From G963422745 sp965214285 (GTDB lineage Bacteria > Actinomycetota > Acidimicrobiia > Acidimicrobiales > Aldehydirespiratoraceae), in NCBI GenBank assembly GCA_965214285.1, contig OZ243946.1, forward strand, positions 2,976,001 to 3,040,000: a stretch of 64,000 nt of DNA, read 5' to 3'. The translations under genes and the position numbers were made by a program. Below, piece by piece: positions 17,387 to 25,967 of this stretch. Under the pieces are notes generated by a model. It saw nothing but the letters and a program-made list of their open reading frames with translations. It did no database searches and had not been told where the DNA came from. Every line of letters begins with the position of its first letter. The first letter of the stretch is position 1.

Positions 17387-18447
17387 GGCCGGCTGTGGCG
17401 AGGTTCTCCCTCGTCGACCTCCTGGGGCGCTTCCGGCACCGCATGCGCCCGCCGGCGGAGGACCCCTGGAAGCGGGTGCGGCTCGGCCTGGCCATCTTCT
17501 CCGTCGTCGTGGCCGTGGGCGTGATCGGCTATCGCATCCTCGGGCTGAGCCTGTTCGACGCTCTCTACCAGACCGCCATAACCGTCACCACCGTCGGCTT
17601 CACCGAGATCGGCCCGGCCGCGGAGATCGACCGCTCGTACCGCCTGTTCACCCTGTTGTTGGTGCTCTTCGGCGTGGGCGGCGTGCTCTACACGCTGGGC
17701 GTGATGGTGGAGGCGCTGATGGAGGGCACTGTCAACGACGGCATCCGACTGAGGAGGACACAGCACATGATCAACCGGATCTCCGACCACGTCATCCTGG
17801 TGGGGGCCGGCCGAGTAGGCCAGGCGATCCGCCAGTACATCAGGCACCACGACGACGACTTCGTGGTGATCGACCGCCTGGCCCAGCCCGGCGCCGACTA
17901 CCCGGCGATCACCGGCGAGGCGACCGACGACGAGACCCTGCGTCGTGCCGGGATCGACCGGGCGCGCACGCTCATCACCGCGCTCGACTCGGACCCCGAC
18001 AACCTCTATGTGACGCTCTCGGCGCGGGCGCTGAACCCGGGGCTGTTCATCGTGGCGCGCAGCAGCTCCGAGGCCAACAAGGCCAAGCTGCTGCAGGCCG
18101 GGGCGGACCGGGTGGTGAACCCGCACGAGATCGGCGGATCGAGGATGGGGGCGCTGGCCATGCACCCGGCCCTCGCGGAGTTCATCGACGAGGTGCTGCC
18201 CGACCCGTCGCACGGCATGCGCATCGACGAGCTCGACATCCCCGACGACTCGCCGGCGCTGAACCGCCCGCTCGGGGAGCTGATCGCCCGAGAGACCGAC
18301 AATGCGCTGATCCTCGCGGTGCGCAACGCCGACCGCGGCTACGAGGTACGGCCGGACCCGGCGACGGTGCTGCGCCCCGGCGACGTGCTGGTGGTGCTCG
18401 GCGAGCCCCGGGCGGTCGACTCGATGCGGGTCCTGTTGGGCAGCTGA
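17383..18447 (+). CDS. Potassium channel protein with RCK (TrkA-N/TrkA-C) domain
   Basis: A 354-residue two-TM channel subunit of MthK type. TM1 is about 33-55, the pore helix and selectivity filter ITVTTVGFTEIG at 66-77 (TVGF in place of TVGYG), TM2 about 88-112, followed by an RCK domain beginning HVILVGAGRVGQAIRQYI (Rossmann GxGxxG at 141-146) and a TrkA-C domain from about 270. It would gate K+ or another monovalent ion in response to a ligand bound at the RCK. The filter Phe replaces Tyr. Start GTG 17383 overlaps the previous stop; GTG 17395 is an alternative. Confidence 0.9.
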   Translation: MRPAVARFSLVDLLGRFRHRMRPPAEDPWKRVRLGLAIFSVVVAVGVIGYRILGLSLFDALYQTAITVTTVGFTEIGPAAEIDRSYRLFTLLLVLFGVGGVLYTLGVMVEALMEGTVNDGIRLRRTQHMINRISDHVILVGAGRVGQAIRQYIRHHDDDFVVIDRLAQPGADYPAITGEATDDETLRRAGIDRARTLITALDSDPDNLYVTLSARALNPGLFIVARSSSEANKAKLLQAGADRVVNPHEIGGSRMGALAMHPALAEFIDEVLPDPSHGMRIDELDIPDDSPALNRPLGELIARETDNALILAVRNADRGYEVRPDPATVLRPGDVLVVLGEPRAVDSMRVLLGS

Positions 18448-18482
18448 GCCCTCCCGTGTCCTGCTGAGCAGCTGAGCCCTCC
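18430..18482 (+). repeat. 25-bp imperfect tandem duplication over the 3' end of the channel gene
   Basis: GTCCTGTTGGGCAGCTGAGC... at 18430-18454 recurs at 18458-18482 with two mismatches and a 28-nt period. The first copy contains the stop codon; the second lies just outside the gene. Confidence 0.8.
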
Positions 18483-18596
18483 GCCGGGGCCACCGCTGAA
18501 GGCGCCGAATGCCTGAGGTTTGCCTGGCTGGAGACGGACGGGCTTGAGTCACGCTCCGGCAAGGCGTCTCCTTGGGAGCCCGCATCGGAAGTCGCC

Positions 18597-18656
18597 GGCT
18601 GAAAGGGTTCACAGCAACGGCCCCACGCACGGTGCGATCGGGCCTACCATCCCCGC
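18597..18656 (+). promoter_or_regulatory. Conserved promoter cassette, lipoprotein gene 1
   Basis: GGCTGAAAGGGTTCACAGCAAC at 18597-18618 is followed after a 31-nt divergent spacer by TACCAT at 18645-18650, which begins exactly 12 nt before ATG 18657. The upstream box and the -10-like hexamer recur in front of five more paralogues at the same spacing (30-32 nt). Confidence 0.6.
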
Positions 18657-19790
18657 ATGGAGCACCCCCGTCTCCGCAAGCAAGCGATCCGGGGAGCCGC
18701 GGTCGCAGGGCCGGCCGTTGCCCGGGCATCGGTCGCGAAGCGGCTGTGCAGTGGACTGCGGCGAGGTGTGCTGGCGGCGGTCGTGGCTGCGCTGCTGGTC
18801 GTAGGGTGTTCGGGCGACGGCGACGACTCCGCGGCAGACGACGCTGCCTCCGCGGACGACGCATCCCCAGTGCAAGGACCGGCCGACGACGGCGTGGGAT
18901 CCGAGCTCCTCCTCGCCACCCGAGGCGCCCTGTACACGGCGATCGCTCAGGACATGATTCGCCCGCCCGAGTACTACCAGGCCGTCAAGGAGTGCATGAA
19001 GGCCCAAGGCTTCGAGTACCACGAGCCTCCGCCGCCGGAGTTCCTCATCCCGCTGAGCGAGATGACCAGCCTCCTCCAAGAGGTCGCCGCGCTCGACCCG
19101 ACGAGCTCGCTGTATCGCAACCGCTACGGGTACGGCGTGAGCACCGTCGACGCGTACCTGTGGACCGTCGGATATGCGGATGAGGATCCCAATTGGGAGA
19201 TGCTGCAGACGATGAGCGCTGCCGAACAGCAGGCCTGGGCGACCGCGCACTACGGACCGGCAGAGGGAAAAACCTTCGCCCCTGACTGGCAGCCGACCGA
19301 GGAGAACCTCAGCGAGGACCAGCCCTTCAAGAGCGACGGATGCCACAAGGAAGCCGAGGACGCGGCGGGCGTCAGCCGGGACCCGCAGGATGAAGCTTAC
19401 GCCAGCCGTCAAGAGACGTGGTTGAGGATCGAGGCCTCCGAGGGATACGTCGAACTGGAGCAGGACTGGGCGCGATGCGCAGCCGAGCAGGGATTCGAGG
19501 ATCTGGCTTCGTTCGACGATCTGTACCGCCTGCTCTACGAGAAGCTTTCCGAGATCCAAGTGCCCTCCCGATGGAACAACCTGGCCGAGGAGGGCTTCGC
19601 CAACCTGAGCGAGGACGAGATCGATGAGGTCGCCGAGTGGCAGGGTCCGGAGTATTCGCTCGATCACCTCGCTGTGGTGCAACAGGAGGAGCTGGAAATC
19701 GCTGCACGCCTCGCCGATTGCGACAGGGCCTACTGGACGGGCTTCGCCGAGCTCGAAGACCGGCTGAGACCGGCCACGACTGAGGGCTGA
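18657..19790 (+). CDS. Tandem-array lipoprotein, copy 1 of 7 (unknown family)
   Basis: A 377-residue predicted lipoprotein of a family I do not recognise. A long basic N-region (1-35, MEHPRLRKQAIRGAA) is followed by a hydrophobic helix and the lipobox LLVVGC (C51), then a D/S-rich linker. The mature part has YQAVKECMKAQGFEYHEPP, LIPLSEMTSLLQEVAALDPT, YRNRYGYGVSTVDAYLW, DPNWEMLQTM, DGCHKEAEDAAG, RCAAEQGFEDLASF and LADCDRAYWTGFAELEDRL. Four mature-domain cysteines are shared by all seven copies and could form two disulfides. An RR pair (LRRGVLAA) precedes the helix, so Tat export is possible. The gene is preceded by the conserved leaderless promoter cassette. Confidence 0.85.
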   Translation: MEHPRLRKQAIRGAAVAGPAVARASVAKRLCSGLRRGVLAAVVAALLVVGCSGDGDDSAADDAASADDASPVQGPADDGVGSELLLATRGALYTAIAQDMIRPPEYYQAVKECMKAQGFEYHEPPPPEFLIPLSEMTSLLQEVAALDPTSSLYRNRYGYGVSTVDAYLWTVGYADEDPNWEMLQTMSAAEQQAWATAHYGPAEGKTFAPDWQPTEENLSEDQPFKSDGCHKEAEDAAGVSRDPQDEAYASRQETWLRIEASEGYVELEQDWARCAAEQGFEDLASFDDLYRLLYEKLSEIQVPSRWNNLAEEGFANLSEDEIDEVAEWQGPEYSLDHLAVVQQEELEIAARLADCDRAYWTGFAELEDRLRPATTEG

Positions 19791-19897
19791 GCCCTGACAG
19801 CGGCCCCTCAGCGCCCACCGGGTCCAGCGGGCCGGCTCCACGGGCACCTCGGGCCGCCGCTGGCAGACGGCCGTGCATCTGGCCGCAGTGCCCGTCG

Positions 19898-19955
19898 GCT
19901 GAGAGGACTCGCAGAAGCGGCCGCGCGCACCGCGGGATTGACCTAAGGTCTCGTC
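19898..19955 (+). promoter_or_regulatory. Conserved promoter cassette, lipoprotein gene 2 (diverged)
   Basis: GCTGAGAGGACTCGCAGAAG at 19898-19917 is the most diverged copy of the upstream box. TAAGGT at 19944-19949 again starts 12 nt before the ATG at 19956, with TTG at 19938 nearby. Confidence 0.5.
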
Positions 19956-21074
19956 ATGGATCAGCACCGTCCAGCCAAGCGCGCGATCCGAGAGGCAGGG
20001 GCCGCAACGCAGGGCGACGCTCGGGCATCAGGCACGGGCCGTGGGCGCGGACGCGCCTGGCGTGGAGTGTCGGCGGCGGCGGTCGCCGTCGCCCTGCTGG
20101 CTGCGGGCTGCTCGGGCGGCGACGACTCCGGCGAGTCCTCCTCAGAAGACGAGTCGGCGGCGCTGGGATCGGCTGACGACGGCGTGGGATCCGAGCTCCT
20201 GCTCGCCGACCGGGACGGATATTTCTCGACACTGACCCACACGCTCCTGCCCTCGCCTGAGTACTACCAGTCCGTCAAGGAGTGCATGAAGGCCCAGGGC
20301 TTCGAGTACCTGGAGCCTCTCCCGCCGGAATTCCTCATCCCGCTTAGCGAGATGACCGCCCTCCTCGAGGAGGTCGCCGCCCTGGACCCGACATCCTCGC
20401 GGTATCGCAACCGCTACGGATACGGCGTGTCGACCGTCAATGCGTATCTGAACAGCGCCATCTTCCCGGATGAGGATCCCAACTGGGAGCTGCGCGACGC
20501 CATGAGCGACTCCGAGCGGGATGCATGGTGGGACGCGCTCTGGGGAAGGGTGGAAGATGGTGTCTTCGACCCGCTCCTCGGCGGCGAGGTAGGCGAGCCG
20601 GTCGGCGGATGCCACATGGAAGCCGAGGAAGCGGCAGGCATCGAATGGGACACGACCGGGGAGGAATCCCTTGCCCAAGAAGAGGCGTGGGAGAGAATCA
20701 GGGCCGCTGACGGATACGTGGAGCTCGAACAGGACTGGTCCACATGCGCAGCCGAGCAGGGTTACGAAGGCCTGGCTGCGTTCTCAGACGTTTACCGCCT
20801 GATCCGTGACAAGCTCACCGAGATCCTTGCCCCCGATCCGTTCGCAAACCTGACCGACGACGATCTCGCCGGCCTGAGCGACGAGGAGTGGGACGAGCTC
20901 TACGAGCAGCAGAACAATCCGTACACGCTCGAAGACCTCGCAGTGGTGCAACAGGAGGAACTGGAGATCGCTGCACGCCTCGCCGATTGCGACAGGGCCT
21001 ACTGGACCGGCTTCGCCGAGCTCGAAGACCGGCTCGACCCGACCGGTGAAAACTGGCTGGATCCCGACAGTTGA
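19956..21074 (+). CDS. Tandem-array lipoprotein, copy 2 of 7
   Basis: A 372-residue paralogue with lipobox LLAAGC (C52) and a Ser/Glu/Asp linker (SGESSSEDESAALG). All four shared cysteines are kept (KECMKAQ, GGCHMEAEEA, TCAAEQG, ADCDRAYW). The N-region lacks the twin Arg seen in most copies (GRAWRGVSAAA). The signal peptide and linker are closest to those of copy 6, so the two probably descend from one duplication. It ends NWLDPDS, as does copy 4. Function unknown; presumed anchored on the outer face of the cytoplasmic membrane. Confidence 0.85.
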   Translation: MDQHRPAKRAIREAGAATQGDARASGTGRGRGRAWRGVSAAAVAVALLAAGCSGGDDSGESSSEDESAALGSADDGVGSELLLADRDGYFSTLTHTLLPSPEYYQSVKECMKAQGFEYLEPLPPEFLIPLSEMTALLEEVAALDPTSSRYRNRYGYGVSTVNAYLNSAIFPDEDPNWELRDAMSDSERDAWWDALWGRVEDGVFDPLLGGEVGEPVGGCHMEAEEAAGIEWDTTGEESLAQEEAWERIRAADGYVELEQDWSTCAAEQGYEGLAAFSDVYRLIRDKLTEILAPDPFANLTDDDLAGLSDEEWDELYEQQNNPYTLEDLAVVQQEELEIAARLADCDRAYWTGFAELEDRLDPTGENWLDPDS

Positions 21075-21120
21075 CGAAGCCCCCGCGGCCTGCCCACGCG
21101 AAGAAGCCCGATCCCGACCG

Positions 21121-21179
21121 GCTGAGAAGGCTCACAGCAACGGCCACGCGCTCGGCACGAACCGACCTAGCATCACGGC
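21121..21179 (+). promoter_or_regulatory. Conserved promoter cassette, lipoprotein gene 3
   Basis: GCTGAGAAGGCTCACAGCAA begins at 21121. TAGCAT at 21168-21173 starts 12 nt before ATG 21180; the spacer between the two elements is 31 nt. Confidence 0.6.
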
Positions 21180-22289
21180 ATGGAACACCCCCGTCTCCGC
21201 AAGCACACGGCCCGAGGAACGGCGGCTGCAACGCCGGCCGCTCCCCGTGCATCGGGAGCGAACCGCGCCGACCGGCCGAGCCGTCGCCTCAGGAACTCAA
21301 TCGCTGCGCTGGCCGTGGTGGCCCTGCTGGCTGCCGCTTGCGGCGGTGGCGGCGACTCCTCAGGGGGCACGGCCTCAGCGGAGGGATCGGCTGACGACGG
21401 CGTGGGGTCCGAACTCCTCATGGCCGGCCGCGACGCCATGTACGCGGCGATGACCCAGGGCGTGATACCGCCGCCCGAATACACTGAGGCGCTCAAGGAG
21501 TGCATGAGAGCCCAGGGCTTTGAGTACCTGGAGCCTCCCCAGCCGGAATTCCTCATCCCGCTGAGCGATCTGACCAGCCTGCTCGAAGAGGTAGCCGCGC
21601 TGGATCCGACATCCTCGCTGTATCGCCACCGCTACGGCTACGGCGTTACCACCGTCGATGCATATCTCTGGACCGCCGATTTCTCGGGCGAGGATCCCAA
21701 TTGGGAGATGCTGCAGACCATGAGCCCCTCCGAGCAACAGGCCTGGCAGACCGCGCTCCATGGACCGGAACTGGCCAAGTTCTCCGACCCGGACTATCAG
21801 CCGACTCCCGAGGATTTCAGCTCGGACGAACCCTTCAAGAGCGACGGATGCACCAAGGAAGCCGAGGACGCGGCGGGCACCGGCTGGGATCTGTACGAGG
21901 ACGAATTCGCCGGCTTCGACGAGATGCTCCAGAGAATCCAGGCCTCGCAGGGATACGTGGATCTCGAAGGAGACTGGGCTCGATGCGCAGCCGAGCAGGG
22001 ATTCGACGAGCTGACTTCGTTCGAGGATCTGTACGAACTGCTCTACGCCAAGCTCCAGGGGATCCAGGCGTCGTCCCCGTTTGACGACATGACCGAGGAG
22101 GACTTCGCCAACATGAGCGAGGACGAGTTCAACGAGCTCTTCGACTCGCAGGGTCCGCTGTTCTCGCTCGAAGACCTCGTGACGCTGCAAGAGGAGGAAC
22201 TCGACATCGCTGCGCGCCTCGCCGATTGCGACCGGGCCTACTGGACCGGCTTCGCCGAGCTCGAAGACCGGCTCGACCCGACCGGCTGA
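21180..22289 (+). CDS. Tandem-array lipoprotein, copy 3 of 7
   Basis: A 369-residue paralogue. Lipobox LLAAAC (C54) follows a helix preceded by SRRLRNS; the linker is short and Gly/Ser-rich (GGGGDSSGGTASAEGS). It carries KECMRAQGFEYLEPP, LIPLSDLTSLLEEVAALDPT, YRHRYGYGVTTVDAYLW, DPNWEMLQTM, GCTKEAEDAAG, RCAAEQGFDELTSF, FDDMTEEDFANMSEDEFNEL and ADCDRAYWTGF. The DDMTEEDFAN segment is shared with copy 5, so these two form a subgroup. All four cysteines are kept. Confidence 0.85.
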   Translation: MEHPRLRKHTARGTAAATPAAPRASGANRADRPSRRLRNSIAALAVVALLAAACGGGGDSSGGTASAEGSADDGVGSELLMAGRDAMYAAMTQGVIPPPEYTEALKECMRAQGFEYLEPPQPEFLIPLSDLTSLLEEVAALDPTSSLYRHRYGYGVTTVDAYLWTADFSGEDPNWEMLQTMSPSEQQAWQTALHGPELAKFSDPDYQPTPEDFSSDEPFKSDGCTKEAEDAAGTGWDLYEDEFAGFDEMLQRIQASQGYVDLEGDWARCAAEQGFDELTSFEDLYELLYAKLQGIQASSPFDDMTEEDFANMSEDEFNELFDSQGPLFSLEDLVTLQEEELDIAARLADCDRAYWTGFAELEDRLDPTG

Positions 22290-22349
22290 GCAGCCCGACC
22301 GACAACGGCGGCCAGCGTGAGGGCGGCGGGCGTGCAGGCACCGCCAGCG

Positions 22350-22408
22350 ACTGAGAAGATTCACAGCAACCGCCGCACGCTCGGTTCGGTCCGGCCTAGC
22401 ATCGCCGC
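22350..22408 (+). promoter_or_regulatory. Conserved promoter cassette, lipoprotein gene 4
   Basis: ACTGAGAAGATTCACAGCAA begins at 22350; TAGCAT at 22397-22402 starts 12 nt before ATG 22409. Spacer from TTCACA to the hexamer is 31 nt. Confidence 0.6.
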
Positions 22409-23626
22409 ATGGAGCGCCCCCGGCTCGGCAAGCACGCGACCCGAGCAGCAGCGCCTGCGAGGCCGGCCGTGGCCCGGGCATCGGTCGCGAGGCGGCTGTG
22501 CAGTGGACTGCGGCGAGGTGTGCCGGCGGTGGTCGTGGCTGCGCTGCTGGTCGCAGCGTGTTCGGGCGACGGCGGCGACGACTCCGCGGCGGACGGCGGC
22601 TCCGCTGGAGGCGGTGACTCCGGCGATTCTGCGGACGGCGCGTCCACGGCGCAGGAATCGGCCGGCGACGGAGCGGATTCCGAGCTGGCCTCAGCCGAAG
22701 AAGACGCCCTGGCCGCCGAAGACGCCCTGGCCGCCGGAGACACGGAGTACGCGAGAACGAGTATGTGGTTCAGCGGCAGGCACGGCTACCACCACGCCAT
22801 CAAGGAGTGCATGAAGGCCCAGGGCTTCGAGTACCTGGTTCCGGCCCCGCCGGAGTACATCATCCCGCTGAGCGATCTGACCGACATCCTCGCGGAGGCC
22901 GGCGCGATGGACCGCACATCCTCGGAGTTCCGCAGACGTTTCGGATACGGCGTGAGCACCATCGACGCCTATCTGGATACCTATTCGGGCGACGATCCCA
23001 ATCGGGCCCGGCTGAAGACGATGAGCGCCGCCGAGCAGCGGGCCTGGGATGCGGCGCTATACGGACCGGAGTTGGCCAAGTGGCGCGACCCGGAGTATGA
23101 GCCAACGCCTGAAGAGCTCAGCGGCGAGGTGAGCATGGATCTCGAGATAGGCGGCTGTGAGAAGGAGGCCGCGGAGGCTGCAGGCGTCACGCACAACGTG
23201 TACGAACAGGACACCGAGAGCGACGTGGAGCTTCGCGGGAGAATCTATGCATCCGTGGAATACGTGGAGCTGGAACAGGAGTGGTTCCGATGCGCTGCCG
23301 ACCAGGGCTTCGACGATCTGACTTGGGCCGGCAGCGGGTCCGGCCTTGTCTACGACAAGCTGGAGGCGATCCGAGCGCCGGCCCCATGGGACGACCTGAC
23401 CTTCGAGGAGTGGGCCAGCATGAGCGAAGATGATCTCTGGGAGCTCTACGAATCGATGGGCCCGTTGTACTCGCTCGAAGAGCTGGCTGTTGTGCAGCAG
23501 GAGGAACTGGAGATCGCCGCACGCCTGGAGGACTGCGACGCCGCCTACTGGACGGGTTATGACGAGCTCGAGGACCGGCTGAGACCCGCCGCGGCCGGCG
23601 AGGACTGGCTGAATCCCGACAGCTGA
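22409..23626 (+). CDS. Tandem-array lipoprotein, copy 4 of 7 (longest, most diverged)
   Basis: A 405-residue paralogue. The signal region (VARRLCSGLRRG, lipobox LLVAAC, C51) is nearly that of copy 1, but the linker is expanded to about 60 residues of Gly/Ser/Asp/Ala (SADGGSAGGGDSGDS) ending in EDALAAEDALAAGD. The mature domain keeps KECMKAQGFEYLVP, RRRFGYGVSTIDAYL, GGCEKEAAEAAG, RCAADQGFDDLTW and EDCDAAYWTGYDELEDRL, with more substitutions than the other copies. The mix of a copy-1-like signal and a diverged domain suggests recombination between copies. Confidence 0.85.
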   Translation: MERPRLGKHATRAAAPARPAVARASVARRLCSGLRRGVPAVVVAALLVAACSGDGGDDSAADGGSAGGGDSGDSADGASTAQESAGDGADSELASAEEDALAAEDALAAGDTEYARTSMWFSGRHGYHHAIKECMKAQGFEYLVPAPPEYIIPLSDLTDILAEAGAMDRTSSEFRRRFGYGVSTIDAYLDTYSGDDPNRARLKTMSAAEQRAWDAALYGPELAKWRDPEYEPTPEELSGEVSMDLEIGGCEKEAAEAAGVTHNVYEQDTESDVELRGRIYASVEYVELEQEWFRCAADQGFDDLTWAGSGSGLVYDKLEAIRAPAPWDDLTFEEWASMSEDDLWELYESMGPLYSLEELAVVQQEELEIAARLEDCDAAYWTGYDELEDRLRPAAAGEDWLNPDS

Positions 23627-23670
23627 CGAAGACCGTCGCGGCACGTCGACACGCCGGCAGGGCCCGACCG

Positions 23671-23730
23671 GCTGAGAGGATTCACAGCAACAGCCCCAGG
23701 CCGCCGCGCGATCCGGCCTAGCATCACGGC
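23671..23730 (+). promoter_or_regulatory. Conserved promoter cassette, lipoprotein gene 5
   Basis: GCTGAGAGGATTCACAGCAA begins at 23671; TAGCAT at 23719-23724 starts 12 nt before ATG 23731. Spacer 32 nt. Confidence 0.6.
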
Positions 23731-24840
23731 ATGGAACACCCCCGTCTCAGCAGGCAAGCGACACGAGGAGCGGCCGCAAGGCCTGCCGGCAGCCGGGCAT
23801 CGGGCACCAGCCGTCCCCGCAGGGTCCTCCGGCGAGCAGTCGCTGCCGCGGCGGTCGTGGTGGTGGCCCTGCTGGCTGCCGCTTGCGGCGGTGGCGGCGA
23901 CTCCTCTCAGGGAGCGTCGTCGGGGGAGGGATCGGCCGACGACGGCGTGGGATCCGAGCTCATCCGTGCCACCCTGGGCGCCGCGAATCCGATGATGACG
24001 CAGGGCCTGCTCCCCTCACCCGAGTACACCGAGACGCTCAAGGAGTGCATGAGAGCCCAGGGCTTCGAGTACCTGGAGCCTCCGCCGCCGGAGTTCCTCA
24101 TCCCTCTGAGCGATCTGACCGGCCTCTTCGAGGAGGTCGCCGAGCTGGACCCGACGTCCTCGCTTTACCGCAACCGCTACGGCTACGGCGTGAGCACCGT
24201 CGATGCATATCTGTGGAGCGCCAGCTACTCCGGCGAGGATCCCAACTGGGAGATGCTCCAAACGATGAGCACCTCGGAGCGGATGGCCTGGGAGACCGCG
24301 CTCTACGGGCCGGCACTGGCCAAGTTCTCCGATCCCGAATACCAGCCGACCGAGGAGGATCTCGTCGAGGAGTTCAAGGTCGGCGGCTGCACGAAGGAAG
24401 CCGACGAGGCAGCGGGCGTCGACTGGGAGCTGCAGGAGGAGGATTTCGCTGTCCACATGGAGACCTGGCAGCGAATCGAGGCGTCAACGGGATTCGTGGA
24501 TCTGGAGCGTGACTGGGCCGGCTGCGCCGCCGAGCAGGGATTCGAGGAGCTGACCTCGTTCTACGACGTGCACAACCTGCTCTACGACAAGCTCTCCGAG
24601 ATCCAGGCGCCGTCCCCGTTCGACGACATGACCGAGGAGGACTTCGCCAACCTGAGCGACGAGGAGTGGGAGGAGCTGATCGAATCGGATATGGGTCCGC
24701 CGTTCACGCTCGAAGACCTCGCGACTGTGCAGGAGGAGGAACTCGACATCGCTGCGCGGCTCGCCGACTGCGACAGGGCCTACTGGACGGGCTTCGCCGA
24801 GCTCGAGGACCGGCTCGGCCCGGCCCCGGCTGAGGGCTGA
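23731..24840 (+). CDS. Tandem-array lipoprotein, copy 5 of 7
   Basis: A 369-residue paralogue with lipobox LLAAAC (C52) after RRVLRRAVAAAAVVVV. It has KECMRAQGFEYLEPP, LIPLSDLTGLFEEVAELDPT, YRNRYGYGVSTVDAYLW, DPNWEMLQTM, GGCTKEADEAAG, GCAAEQGFEELTSF and ADCDRAYWTGF, so the four cysteines are conserved. The stop is only 3 nt before the start of copy 6, unlike the roughly 90-165 nt between other copies, so copies 5 and 6 should be cotranscribed. Confidence 0.85.
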   Translation: MEHPRLSRQATRGAAARPAGSRASGTSRPRRVLRRAVAAAAVVVVALLAAACGGGGDSSQGASSGEGSADDGVGSELIRATLGAANPMMTQGLLPSPEYTETLKECMRAQGFEYLEPPPPEFLIPLSDLTGLFEEVAELDPTSSLYRNRYGYGVSTVDAYLWSASYSGEDPNWEMLQTMSTSERMAWETALYGPALAKFSDPEYQPTEEDLVEEFKVGGCTKEADEAAGVDWELQEEDFAVHMETWQRIEASTGFVDLERDWAGCAAEQGFEELTSFYDVHNLLYDKLSEIQAPSPFDDMTEEDFANLSDEEWEELIESDMGPPFTLEDLATVQEEELDIAARLADCDRAYWTGFAELEDRLGPAPAEG

Positions 24841-24843
24841 GCC

Positions 24844-25869
24844 TTGCGCGGCCTTTCCTGGCGAGCAGCATCGGCGGCGGCGGTCACCGTGGCTCTGCTG
24901 GGCGCCGGATGCGGCGACGACTCCGGCAGCGGCGGCGACGACTCCGGCGAGGCCTCCTCAGAAGACGCGTCAGTGGCCCTGGGGTCGGCTGACGACGGCG
25001 TGGGGTCTGAGGTCATCCTCTACAACCGGGACGCGTTCTTCGAGCAGATGACTCAGATCTACCTGCCCCCGCCCGAGTACCACCAGGCCATCAAGGAGTG
25101 CATGAAGGCCCAGGGCTTCGACTACCTGGCCCCTGAGCCGCCGGAGTTCCTCATCCCGCTGAGCGAGATGACCGCCCTCCTCCAAGATGTCGCCGCCCTG
25201 GACCCGACAAGCTCGCGGTATCGCAACCGCTTCGGATACGGCGTGTCCACCGTGCAGGCGTATCTGTCCGGCGACCCCTCGCTTGGCCAGGACCCCAATG
25301 AGGAGGTGCGCGATGCGCTGAGCGACACCGCGCAGCAGGCCTGGTGGGTGGCGCTCGAGGGGATGGAGGGGGGCACATTCGATGCGGACCTCGACGACGA
25401 GGTCGTGGATGGCATCGAGACCGGCGGGTGCATCACCGAAGCCGAGACTGCGGTGGGCATCGACTGGCACCAGGACCCCGAAGCGTCCCTCGCCCACAGA
25501 GAGACCAGCCAGAGAATCGTGGCCTCTCCGCAGTACGTGGAGCTCGAACAGGGCTGGGCCCGATGCGCAGCCGAGCAGGGACACGAGGGCATGGCTTCTC
25601 TCGGCGACGTGTACGCCCTGCTGTACGACAGGCTCGCCGAGATCCAGGCCCCCGACCCATTCGCCAGCCTGACCTCAGAGGACGCCCAGAGCATGGGCGA
25701 CGAGGAGTGGGAGGAGCTCTTCGCACAGCAGAGCCGGCTGTACTCGCTCGAAGACCTCGCTGTGGTGCAACAGTCCGAGCTCGACCTCGCCCAGCAGCTC
25801 GCCGATTGCGACAGGGCCTACTGGACGGGCTGGGCCGATCTGGAGAACCAGCTCGTCCCGAACGGCTGA
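24844..25869 (+). CDS. Tandem-array lipoprotein, copy 6 of 7 (shortened N-terminus, no own promoter)
   Basis: A 341-residue paralogue beginning at TTG 24844 (an ATG is absent), 3 nt after copy 5. It lacks the promoter cassette and the first 25-30 residues found in the other copies; what remains is a compact signal LRGLSWRAASAAAVTVALLG with lipobox LLGAGC (C23). The mature part retains KECMKAQGFDYLAPE, YRNRFGYGVSTVQAYL, GGCITEAETAVG, RCAAEQGHEGMASL and ADCDRAYWTGW. The best explanation is a deletion that removed the intergenic region and N-region, fusing it transcriptionally to copy 5. Whether TTG is used efficiently is unknown. Confidence 0.82.
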   Translation: MRGLSWRAASAAAVTVALLGAGCGDDSGSGGDDSGEASSEDASVALGSADDGVGSEVILYNRDAFFEQMTQIYLPPPEYHQAIKECMKAQGFDYLAPEPPEFLIPLSEMTALLQDVAALDPTSSRYRNRFGYGVSTVQAYLSGDPSLGQDPNEEVRDALSDTAQQAWWVALEGMEGGTFDADLDDEVVDGIETGGCITEAETAVGIDWHQDPEASLAHRETSQRIVASPQYVELEQGWARCAAEQGHEGMASLGDVYALLYDRLAEIQAPDPFASLTSEDAQSMGDEEWEELFAQQSRLYSLEDLAVVQQSELDLAQQLADCDRAYWTGWADLENQLVPNG

Positions 25870-25908
25870 GCAGCCCGCCCGGCAGCGGCGGGCGCGAAGA
25901 GGCCGGCG

Positions 25909-25967
25909 GCTGAGAGGATTCACAGCAACGGCCGCAGGCCCCGCGCGATCGGGCCTAACGTCCCCGC
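25909..25967 (+). promoter_or_regulatory. Conserved promoter cassette, lipoprotein gene 7
   Basis: GCTGAGAGGATTCACAGCAA begins at 25909; TAACGT at 25956-25961 starts 12 nt before ATG 25968. Spacer 31 nt. Confidence 0.6.

Noticed and set aside
17305..19967. Long minus-strand frames opposite the channel and the first lipoprotein
   Set aside because: They overlap clear plus-strand genes and repeat in shadow at each paralogue of the array.
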